The notes below the pieces were generated by a model, which was given only the letters and a program-made list of their open reading frames with translations, had not been told where the DNA came from and ran no database searches. 64,000 bases of DNA from Fratercula arctica (taxonomy: Eukaryota; Chordata; Aves; Charadriiformes; Alcidae). A program made the translations under genes and the position numbers. The DNA lies in the NCBI GenBank assembly GCA_947846985.1, contig CANTUZ010000001.1, forward strand, positions 109,447,757-109,511,756. Direction: 5' to 3'. Below are positions 11,401-23,400 of this stretch, piece by piece. How positions within the stretch are numbered: the first letter of the stretch is position 1; the number at the start of each line of letters is the position of its first letter.

Positions 11401-14400
11401 ATTTAATACTTCCCATAGTTGCATTTTGATTTTCTTTTCATTAATTGGTTTGATTACATCCTTTCAAAATTCAGCTATTAACCATTTTGATGTGACATAT
11501 GACTGCAGTGATTTTCTGATATTGATATTAGTCAGTTCTGCAGTGAAGGGTAATTAATCACCCTACCTAAGCACTCTTGCACAGGGCTTCCAGAGGGGCC
11601 AGTTTTGTTCCCTTTGCTGAATGTAGACTGTAAAATTATCCTAGGAGTTAATAAAGTGAGAAGGATTCTAGATAGTATCAGAAGTATTTTCCCAGTGGAT
11701 TTATGTAATTGCTAATTTTTTTAATGATTGCAGCATTTCTATTGGGTGTAGTAATTTTGTCTGTTTAGAATGGTATATAGTAAAAAGCCTAATCCTGAAT
11801 TAGTGTAGTTTGGACTAATATTTGGAAAATCTTGCAAATACTCTGGCAGCTATAATTTAATGATGGGAATGTCTGTCTTGCAAAGGTAAACAATATTTCC
11901 AAACCAAGACCTATTGTGAATTAAACTGGCTGCAGACTCTTCCTTTCCTCTCTGAAATTCGAACCCTCATCTTGTCAGGGGCCTGTAAGGAGGCAGGTGT
12001 CCAGAACATTGATATAATTTAATAGTCTGCCTTATCTGTGCCTGACAATAAATAATGGGATATTGCCATTGAGAACCAGAGTAGTTTGTTGGCCTTGATT
12101 CAAAAGATTTGCCAGTGCTTCAAAAACAAGCATCAAATGCTGTCAATTAGCATCTCACCAGTAATGTGGGATTACCTATATTGCCCTGAAATGTAATCCT
12201 GTTAATAAGATAGATAAGGGATAGTCTGGTTTTTGTCAAACACCCATGAATGGAGCCATAAAAACAATAGTCTCCCTCTGAACGTATCCTTGGCATCTTC
12301 CATGGCAAGACTGGAAACACTTTTTTCTTCCCAGTGATACTGGCGTGTATGCATTTGTGCGTGGGTGCTGGTTCTTATACTGTACTTTTAATGGAAACGG
12401 TGCAGCTGTATGCTTTTTTTCACCCCTTCGGCTCTAATAGAGCTGCCACCTCTTTGTATTTGTCCTGGGAAATGGCATATTTGTGTGGTGACATTATATT
12501 ACTGCATTACAACAGGATGTTATTAACTCACTGGTGCAATGTCATTATGTACTGAAGCAAAAGCATGCCAAGAAAGCAATTTCATCACATGGCAGAGTCT
12601 TGCAATGCAAAGTCATATGAAGGGGCCTGTGGTTTTACCCAGGCAGCTGGTTGGCCTTGCAAGCTACAGCACAAATTGATGTGAGTCAATAAGGTGCAGT
12701 GAAATCCTAAACAAATTGTAACCCTAACGTGTTTGATCCTTTTCTCATATTTTCTGTACTTTGTTATGTGATGATGCCAAGAGGCCTCTGATGTCAGACA
12801 TTGAGCAGTTTGAATTGTTACTTTTAATTATTACTAATTGATTTTTCCCTGTCTTATATGTGTGTGCTTGTGTGTGTATGTTTGTTTGTTTTGTTTTTCC
12901 AACCAAAACACAGTCACTTTCCAAAGAGGAGATGGAGGACTAATGAGCAATGGAAGGTATGTTACTTCGTATAAAGGTCTTTCCATCCTGTTTATTTTTA
13001 AAATCAGGGATCTGAAAAATACTATAGGTGATGCACTTGGCTAATAACCCATCATTTGGAAGATTGACAATGCTAGGAGGAGTTAAGTAGCTTACCACAA
13101 GGTTTAATGACCTATCTGTTGTGCACTTTGGAGGAATCAAGCCCAGATGTTTCATATCTCCCAGATGCCCTGGAAGAAATGAGTAGTAAATATCACAAAG
13201 AATGTGTTCATTTGTTACCGGGATGTTTATTGCATTAATTAGACATTAGCAAATGAAGTTGCTGTTGTTTAAGACTCCTTATTGGCTCCCCCTAAATTGC
13301 TGTGAGTGAACAATTACACTTAATCGATCACGAAATAAATGATTCATGGATGATGAATAGGCTGTAGATTGATAGGACTGGATTCCACAACTTTGGCTAC
13401 TCAATTGAAATTGATAAAAGCTGATAACGGGCCCATATATCCTCATCTATTTTCCCTTTGCCAATATGGAGATTGTAATTAGGCCCTGGTAATAACTTCC
13501 AATCTCCCATTTAATCAATATTTTAGCAAAAAGAGATTAGGCCTAATGAGAGCGAGTAGATGTGGCAAGAAAGCGGCTAGGTCTTCTTATTGCCGTTTCC
13601 ATAGAAACCGATGTTTCTCTTAGGGATTGTACCAGGCAGGGGTCTATAACGTACAATGATCGGAGATGTTGTTCCAACTTCATGAGTGCATTAATAACCT
13701 AGAAAAGCTGCAGAACTGTGGATGTTTTTTTGTTTTAGTCTGGGGGAAGGAGGTGTCTGCAGGAAATGATTTGTTTTTCCTGTTAAATACAAATACAAAC
13801 AATCCACCTGCCTGGCTAAATTTCTGACTGTTTGTCCTGGGGTTAGAGAGACACGGTGTGTTATGGCCTGAGTGTACCTTCTCTTTCAGCATACTCGCTG
13901 TTTAATACTGCTCTCAAAGCTGGGAATTAGAGAGATATAAAAGCCATGCAGTAGTGGCAGATAAAGATAGCTGTGGACTTTCCATTAATCCTACTCAAAC
14001 CTGTTTGCCTCTAAACCATCCAAGAGTGCTCAAAGAAAGAGTTACCAGCCTGTAGATGACAGGCATGCATTTGGGATGCAAGGGAAGGAAGAAATAGTAG
14101 CCCAAAGTCCTGGAAATGGCTGATATGGAGCAATCAGTTTGAGTGATGGCTCCCGTGAGGTAGTAATTTATCATGCAGCCCTGGTGTAGGATCCCACGAT
14201 GGTGCTGCCTAACCCCTGTTTCACACAGACAACGGAGTTCATTTGGATTCTGGCAGAATCTCGACGGATGCCTAGTCCCACTTCCACTGACAGAGTTGAT
14301 TTGTATATATCCTTAATTAACTGCTCAAGGTCTTTAAATCATCAAAGGCTACACAATTTTAATTTGAAATAAATTAAAGTCTCCTAAACTGTTTGTTACC

Positions 14401-17400
14401 TAAGGTGTTAGAACAGTGATATGGTCTCTTCAATCACTACTTGCCTCACAGATGTTTTAATTTTGTAAAAAAATATATATACGTATATCTTTTTTTCTTA
14501 TTCTGCTTCAGTCGACCAGGTCTGTTGAATGCCAGTGACCCCAGCTATCCTTGGCTTGCAGACTCTTGGCCTGCCACAAGTCTGCCAGTAAACAACAGCA
14601 CTAGTGGACCCAACGATCTTGGCAATTTCGGTCGTGGAGGTAGGTTTCATTTTAGTAAGTCACCACATAGTATACATAGTCTTCTGTTAGTTAACACCTA
14701 TGATAAACACTGTGTAATATTTTTTATTGTTATAGTTCTTTCTATGTTTGACTCAAGATTTGATTTAAAATTGACTTTAAAATGTTCATTTTGCTTTGCC
14801 TCTTTTTACTTCTTGAAAATGTAGGTCTAGTTTGTAATTTACCCCACAGTGGTGAGACAGGGTCTGCTTATCATCTCAAGAGGAATATGTTTGTTGCTCA
14901 AACTCATTCCCTTTTGTGTGGAGGTGAGCAATCTGCTGTGCAGGGCAATGTAGCCAAAGATAGAGGATGTCCATAAGAGCAGAGAAGAACTCAGGGGATA
15001 CATGAAGGATGCTCCTTCAGCAGCAGAAGGACAGAATAACATTGTTGCTGTCTCCTTACCTATCCCCTTCCTGCTGAGGGACTGCTCTCAATCTCAACCA
15101 TAATCCATGAAGAAGGCCTCAAAGGTCTTCAGAAACTTTCCTTCTTATTGGAGCAAAGACTACATAAAAGGGAACTGTTTAAATTTTATTAGTGTTTTAT
15201 TTCCATTTTGAATTGAGGAAGGCCCTTTGGGGACATGAGGCAATGATTTGTAATTATGGTGATGAATCTTTAGTGGGGTTATTTTCTTTCAAGTATTTTA
15301 TTCAAATGGGTATTTCAAGATGCATGACTGGGATTTTTAAAAGTCATAGTAATATTCACATCTCTCTGTTTCTTTGGTTTCTGTGATGTTGTAACACAGC
15401 TAGTTCTGCATAGTGGTGTTCAGAACAAGACTTCCTAACATAAATGAGTCTATAAATATTTTTAAGGCATAAATAAGTAAATAAAAATCAAGATGACTTT
15501 ATATATCAAAAATACATTAAAATGCAAAAAAATCTATAAAACCATCAAACTGATAAATGTGAAAAGAATTCCATTTTGAGCTGTACCAGAACACACTTCC
15601 TTCCCTCATATCAGTTATAACAGTGCAAAACTTCTTCCCTGTGGTTTGACTACTGTGACTTCAAATTACGAGACATTCTAGATTTTTTTTTCATATGAAA
15701 AAGTTGAAAAGTGCTTACTTTACAAATATATTGTAAAGTAAGCAAATTTTTTGATAATATTTAGAAGGCAACGGAATATCTGCCAGCTTCTTTGTTGTGA
15801 ATATCTTGAAAATAAAACACTTGAGTACTTTTCCCTCTTTCCATAAGTTCACATAATACAGAAAAATTACCATTTTCTTTTAGCATTTGGCTCTATACAA
15901 CTGAAATTGTAAGCATGTTTTAAAGCTTTTGGCTTCAATGTGGATGAGGTGTGGGTCCAAATTTGTCCAAGAGATGCAACAGTTATACTTGGAATTTCAG
16001 TAGCTAAATTCCACCCCTGATCTTTACAGTTGAGCTCACACTTTTATTCTGGCTGTTTTGGGAACACTTATCCCTGTCTGTTTCAGCAGTTGAGTTTCAT
16101 TGCTTCTGCATTAAAGATGGATTAGAAGTCAGATGTCTTTTAACATGAATTAACTGTATAGATAGCATTTCGGCCTCTTTTACTAGTTAAAAGGTCTCTG
16201 ATAGCATAAGAGGTCTGTAAGAATTTTGAAAACTGTAAGGTGGCAATCAATCACTCTGGACACTCAGAAGCTGAGGCAGACAGTTCTAACATTGTCTTTA
16301 AGAGTGAAATCTGCATTATGTCCTAGGTAGGCATTTGAGAGCAAGGCTGTAAGGGGGAAGCACAGGTTAAGTTTGGAGTCACGTAAGGCCACAAAATGGT
16401 ACTGCATCTCACAAGGCAGCAGTCTCCTTCAGGAAGTGCTTGAGCACTATTTCATTTTTCTCAAGAGTTACAAAAAAAGTGGGATTTTGGAGAGTTTTTG
16501 GGAAATCGTCCAGTGGGAAATGTGTGTTCATCTTTGGTCTGAAGTGTACAGTGTGGGGTTTTTTTGCTATGACAACTTGGTGGGAAAATCACACTTGATT
16601 TTTACTAGGTGATTATGGCACTTTGTAAAATGTCACTTTAGTAGCTCTTGGAGTGCTTAGTGTATACATCTCATTGAGGTCAGAAAAGCAATCTGTGGTT
16701 GAACTGAAAATTCTCAGAATGTCTGGAGACCCTCAGCTTATTAGTAATAATGACTGAAAATTCTTGGCTGGTGGGAAGCAACTTTCCTTTTAAGTGTGTG
16801 CAAATGTATAGTTCTCCATGTTAAAATGACTGTATAGAGATGATACCTCTTCAGTTGCCAGAAATGTATGTGTTCTAAAAGATAGATGTATGTCTGAGTA
16901 CTTGACAGGTGAGCATTTTGGTCATTTTTACTTCCATGAATCTGCAGATCTCACACAGACAGGTTGAGCTGGACTTACTTCATTTCATACATCAACAACA
17001 GAATTTATTTACTGAACTTCAATCCATTATATGTTGATGAAACCAATTGTGGAAAGGAAAAATCTTCTTATTTTGAATGAAATGCAAAAAAGATAGGACT
17101 CCACTTGTCTCTCACATCTCATACTATATTTGCACATAGATGCTTTTATGATTGTGTACTGCCCTTAGAAAGCACATTAGATATGTGCAGATAGATAGTA
17201 ATAACCTGATTTTTAAATATGACCTGTAGTTTGCATTAATTGTAATTTTACACTTACAATTTATCTGCAGATATAAGTTAATACAATTAAGGCATTTTAA
17301 ATACTTGATTGTGCCCATTTCCCTCTTGTCTGCAAAAACAGATCATACTGATAGACCCAGATTTAATCTCTGTTTCTGCAGTCTCTCTACTGAGTCCTTG

Positions 17401-20400
17401 TTATTGCCATATTTATTGTTAATATTATGTTGTTGCCCTGAGACTGCAGATGTTATTAGGGTCCATATTAAAATGTTCACTGTTGCGCACATGAATGCAG
17501 TAGAAAATAGTTCTGTGCTCTAAATGGTCATCCCAGGAAAAAAAAAAAAAAGCAACCACCAAACCAAATGACACCGAACCAAAAAAAAAAAAAAACCCAA
17601 ACCCATCAGTGGGGAGGAGGCCATGGTATCATATCTCATTGCTGGACGTGTCTTGAGACAGTGAAAGAACAACTGCATTCCCTGAGGTTGCACAAAGCCC
17701 ATGTCTGAGTCTGGAACTGAGCCTAAACCCTTGTCTAGGTGCAAGAATCATCTTTTCTCTTTGGGGCTTAAGGTATATAAAAATGTCTGTGATATCTAGA
17801 ATGGGATCTGAACATCCTCGCTGTAGGAGTGTGCATTATCTCAAGTACGGTCTAACAGTTGGAATACATATCTGCCATCTGGCTATGTAAAGAAATGGCA
17901 TATAAATGATGCATTTTTCTAACAAGTAGATTTCAGAATGGATTCAACTTTTCAGGGTCGAAATAAATTATAAAAATAGTACCATTTGATATATTGACCT
18001 CTGAGAGAGCAGGAAGAGGGTTATCTGCTAAGCTGTGGTTCTCCTTGGGACATCATGCCAGTCATCATTAGATTCTTCACACTTCAGTAGTCTCAGCTTC
18101 TGAATCTAGTATTCCACCAGCAAAGGTCACTGCAATGTTTAGTAAGGAGAGAGATTGCCAATCTAACTGATTAAAGGTACAAATTGCAGTGTGTGATAGG
18201 ATTCAGAAGATGTAGAGAAGTTAATGGATATTTAGTTAAATATGCTGTACTGTTTTTCAGGTAAATGTACTGGAGTATTTGAACAAGTTGTTCTCCATTA
18301 TCAACACTGCTTTGCCCTTTTAAGAGACTGATCACTTAAATCCCTTCAGAATAACAGATTTTCTTTCACCTATCAGGAAAAACTTGGTTTTGTCAAGTTT
18401 TTTGGTGGTTTGTTTCTGGTTTTTTTTTTTTTGAAAAGAAGAAATATACTAGCTAATGTCAAAAAGAAAATCTGATAAGCTAATGTGTAAAACTTCAAGG
18501 AAGTCAAGGTGATGCCCTTAAAAAACTACTTTGAGAGCTTTGGCATCCATTTAAGAATTTTGCTACATATTTGCTGGGAAAGTTTCCTGTGCGATTTGTA
18601 GTTTCACTCCTTCATCATTTCCCCGAAGCCCAGACAGTTTCATTGGTTCTGACATAGAGTGAACAATTGAAAACATTCTTCAGTACAGAAATATTCCAAA
18701 CTGCACTTTCACAGTTGAAGGTATGGGAAAAAAAAAAAGATGGTTTTAGGCAGTGAGACGTGAAGGACAAGTGGTAGGCCTGTCACAGATGCTGATAGCT
18801 TGGCGATGGTTGTACATCATCTTCCCTTCGTTGGCTCATGGACCTGTCTCAGCTGAAATGCAAACGTGCAAAATGACACATTTATTTTTCATCTTAAACC
18901 TTGATACTTTCAGGCTTCCTGTGCATCAATGATTTGTTTCATTCCCCTGTGTTCACCACAGATGTGCTGCCACCAGTGCCAGGGCAAGGAGATAAAACTG
19001 CTACTATGCTTTCTGATGGAGCCATTTACAGCAGTATTGACTTCACCACCAAGACTAGTTACAACAGTTCCAGCCAAATAACGCAAGCCACGCCATATGC
19101 CACCACCCAGATACTGCATTCCAACAGCATCCATGAGTTGGCTGTCGACTTACCTGATCCTCAGTGGAAAAGCTCAATTCAGCAAAAAAATGACCTGATG
19201 GGATTCGGTTACTCTCTCCCAGACCAAGGCAAAGGCAACAATGGTAATTACAGCTCTTATTTTCTGGAGCCCTTGGCTTTGTACTGTATCATCTGTGCAT
19301 GAATTAGAAAAATCTTTTTAGTACGTGAGTCACTGTTCATATTTACGGCAACTAACGCTTACAGACCTTGCATGCGTGCTGAACCTCACACAGTCACAAA
19401 ATAGATTGTTCTGTGCTTTTAATCCTCGTTGTCCTGTGCTAATCACCAAGCCATCTGCCTTCCATTCGGCTAGGAGAGGTATCCATTTAAAAAAAAAAAC
19501 TACTTTACCACTTGCTGCCCCACCACATCTGCCGTTGACTTGCTAACTGCATGCGTCGCACGTGCTTGTGCTGTCGACTAATCACACGATGCCACTGTGA
19601 CCTCTGCCCTTTAACCCTTAGCCTTGCTTTACATCCCTGACTACCGCGTGGCTGAGGGACTGGCTAATAGATTGCCACACAACCAGTCACAGGATTTCAG
19701 CACCACCAGCTCCCACAACAGCTCCGAAAGGAGTGGCAGCCTCTCAGGTTGGTTCCACCGCCGTGGGTGGGTGAGGGACGGAGGGGTGTCGGTGAGCAGC
19801 TCGCCGGGGAGGCGGAAAACCTCCCAGCTGCCCTTTGCGGATAGGCACGAGGGTGCCTGCCTGCCCGCCGGAACGTCAGCGAACAGCCGCACTTGGCCTC
19901 TACTGGAAAAAAAAAAAAAAACAAAAACCCACCCAAAATGCCTTTTGCAAAACCTCTTGGGAGGCGATCGGAGAATCCTCCCAACCAGCACTTGTCAGCG
20001 CAAACGCACACCTTGCCTTGTCACATCCTTTCCCTGACAGCACAGTTCATGGAGCACGTATATTTCCGTATCAATCAGTTTATAGGTCTCCCCACACTGA
20101 ACTTCATGAGCACATTAGTATTTTTGTTGAGTTGTTAACAGATTCCCTGCTCCCACGAGCTCAATGTTGTTTCTCAGTGAAGCAGCTCAGAAATAAATGT
20201 AGGGCCCTGCAAGATGACTGGGGTTTCAAAAATTGTGCCAAGTCTGCATACAAACACAATGTAAATTTTGTGTGTGCGCTGCATGTTATATTGGAGACAT
20301 GATGCATTTTCATTGGATGAAAATGTTTGTAGTACATGTGGTTGTGTATTATATTTAAACACACCTTTTTCTTGAGTTCTTTGATTTTGCTTACTTGTTG

Positions 20401-23400
20401 CTTATGTTATGTGTGACTATGTCTTTTTCTTTTCAAGACAAAAATTGAAAAGCCAGCAATTAAAATGAAAGTCTGCTATTTCACTTAACTGACATATGTG
20501 AGAGCCAAAAAGACTTCAGTTTCAAATTCATAGTATATCTGTAGCCTTTTGGATTTCCACTATCAGTTAGAGTAGTCGTAACAGTAACAGATCAACCCTA
20601 AAAATGGCTTCTTTATGTCAATTGAAATGGCTATTCAAATTGAATGTTGAGATTAGAAGCCTGTAACCATTGGCCCATAACTCAAATAGCCAAATGTGTT
20701 TGCAAGTCTTGTGTTCTCAATGGCAGTATTAGCTGATTTGAGTTTGACAGAAAAATAGGCTTATGGCATTGACAGAGAGGTGTCTGGGAGCTAAATTCGT
20801 ACGATACTTCAAGAAAGATTCGCCTTCCTTGTATGTGAGATGTATTGGCAAGTAGCTTAGGAAATCAGCTTGCTCCTCTGGCTGCATGAAAATACAGAAG
20901 TTGATATGCTGAGGTACATATGTGCCAGCTATCAGAGGGCAGTGTCACACTTAAGATGTGTTGACAGCTACGACTGCCTAAGAACTTTCTCAGAAAATAC
21001 AAAGTTTCATTGGAAAATATCAGTTGATCAAAAGCTGGACTTTGAACAAATATTTCAAGTGAAACATATTTTGTGTATTGTTTCTCAGTTTGAAGTAAAA
21101 TTTCTGATGACACACAGAAATGTGTGGCCACTTTCTATGGCCAGGGCACTCTTGTTGTGATCAAAGCAGCTCACACCTGAATGCCCCAATGCTCAGATGA
21201 GTGTCAGACTGTTGGACTGCAGAGTCAGTGTTTTGTTCTCCCTTGCCCACTAATTATGTCTTTAATACAGGCTAATTACGTCTGTAATACATGAGAAACT
21301 GGGGGAGACCTTCAAATTGTCCGATAATTAGAGCATCACTGGAGTCAGAGACCAGCTTTGATTACCTAGTCCCCATCAGGGTGAGCAGGGACTTGTTCTC
21401 TCACTTCCTTGATTAGTACTTTAAGTACTACTTATTATTCTGACTAAGTTTCTGTCTCTCTAAAATGAATATCATGAGAAATCCTGTCCCACTGTGGAAT
21501 GGAAAATAGCTAAAATCTCAACTGCTTCATGAGGCAGGGAAATTTTGTGGCTGTACTTTGCACAGCTCCCAGCTTATGTCAGTGCTATGCTCATCAGCCT
21601 GACTGGCAAATTCTTTTTCCAGGACCTGAGTCATCTAGAGATTTAAACAATATAATTGAATTTCAGTGTGAGGAGACATTGAAACATCAAGCATCATTGC
21701 TATGGGGAAACAAGGCTTCGCTGCAACAGTTTTCAAACACACATCAGGCATTATGTATTAGGTGTCTGTTCCACTAGTCTGACAGTGGAGTAACTCTGCC
21801 CATGGGGACAGAAGAGAAATCTTCTGCCCAGCTGTACAGTGGAGGCTGCTTTCCCTACCAATAATGACCTTGGAGTTCCTTTCTTTTATTCCTTCATCTG
21901 AACAGTTCCTCAGCTCTCTGCTTCACTCTTTCTAATAGCTCCATTACCTTTGACCTTTCTCTCCAAAACCCCCCAAATCCAAGTGTCTCTATACTAGCAA
22001 CCCACACATCCAACCTCCATTTTATCAGTCTCCTGAGATTACCAATACGCTACACTTCCAAAATCTTCCTCTCCACCTCAACTAACCTCTAAGCTGAAGT
22101 TCTTCTTTGCATTTCTCTTCTCTGAGTATTCCTAGTTTAAATCCCCCTGCAACACTCACACTCTCTCTTTCACACTTACACACACCTTAATGCATGTGCT
22201 TTCCTCTCAAAGCAGCCCCTCCTGCTTTAGCTCTTGTTGGCTCCTACTCCTGCTGACTTTTCAAAAATTTCTCCATGTCCCACAAATTAAAATTAGCATA
22301 CTTACTTTGTACTGTTCTGTGACCCTATTTCTAACTCTGCTTTCTGCTGTACCTGTGCTTTGAAAGCTTCTTTTTCTGTCCAGAAGGTTCATGTGTTTGT
22401 TCTTCCATTGCCACCATCACTGGGGTTCCTTTTCTTTTGATTAAAATGTTCTTTCCGTTTTCAAGAAAGCTTCTCTCTCTGCCAGGCTACAAAAGGAAGG
22501 AAGAGCCTGTCTTGCATCCTAATGTATGGAATATCAGCTCAGTTCGAATATAGTCAATGACAGGATCTTGGCTGGACTTTCTATAAATACTCCAAAACAA
22601 GGAAGGAAGAGCTCTGGTCTGGAATTGAGCAGTGGAAAGCGAAGTCTTGTTTGCAACATGCTGCCAGCCAGGCTGATTAGAAACCTTGCTGGACTTGTTG
22701 CCTGTCTCTAGCAGCCACAACAGGAGGTGAAAAGAGAAGTCTTGGCTACTTCTGAATCACAGAATCACCTTGTTTCTTCCCTCTCTATTCGTTCCTATTT
22801 TGGTCCAGCTGACATTTGGACATAACAGGAGAAAGCCACTGCCTCTCAGATGAAAAGTCCTATGACCCATGCTTGTCTCTGTTGCTAGAATTGCACCTCC
22901 TTCTGGATGTCTCTATGCCTAAAGCTAGAGCCGTGGCAAAGAGGGTGGTACCATGCAGTGCATGCTGTGCCCCCCTGCTTTACAGTCGGTTGTGGGGTTT
23001 TGATTCATTACTGATGAGAACTTTTTACATGTTTTGGTTTTTGGGGTTTTTTTTTGGCTGATCCTTATAAATCGGCAAGAGATGTCAGTGGGTAAGCTGG
23101 ATTAGACTGTGCTTTCTGCACCAGGCAAGAGATGACTGACTGCCATCTGGGTACCCCACTGAAAAAGCATATGACGAACCGTTCTTCCACCCAACAATCC
23201 GGAGAGTTTGAAAGCAGCGACAAAATAGCAACAAATAGATGGGTCTCCGAGCAGTCAAGGAATTTGAAATCTTGTGCCATACTTCATCTTAATGAATTCC
23301 TGACAAGAAAAAGGAGTCAGGGCAAAATAAAAGAAGCTAAACAAGTGGGAAGAGAGCTTTTTCTGTTAGATCACTTTCTCACAAATGCAAGTGTCTCAAC

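Larger units (their letters stand above)
2461..12913 (+). other. ROBO2: ROBO2 intron, 10.5 kb, with LTR and CR1 insertions
   Basis: Between the transmembrane exon and the 43-nt exon. It contains a solo LTR (5620-6114), a long antisense CR1 fragment (6542-7197), a 60-bp CR1 tail (8355-8416) and a 10-nt triplet repeat (9407-9436). The last 900 bases lack recognisable repeats and look like constrained non-coding sequence. No further coding exon was recognised. An AATAAA at 3118-3123 is followed by GT-rich sequence. Confidence 0.85.
14640..18961 (+). other. ROBO2: ROBO2 intron, 4.3 kb
   Basis: No CR1 or LTR recognised. It contains a perfect 14-bp inverted repeat (15712-15744), a low-complexity A/AC-rich patch (17537-17606) and a short A-run near 18728. 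An in-frame alternative acceptor for the next exon is present at 18912-18913. Otherwise AT-rich with nothing coding. Confidence 0.85.

Noticed and set aside
11954..11966. Minus-strand GGGTTCGAATTTC, like a tRNA B box
   Set aside because: No matching A box or cloverleaf arms at the right spacing; not a tRNA gene.
19748..20037. Open frame continuing past the 126-nt cassette exon as an alternative C-terminus
   Set aside because: It runs through a lysine-coding poly-A and CpG-rich intron, and the remembered ROBO2 protein continues with the 24163 exon. Intron retention remains possible but unsupported.
22755..22770. GAATCACAGAATCACC resembling a CR1 octamer tail
   Set aside because: The conserved GGAAGGGACCT segment that should follow is missing.
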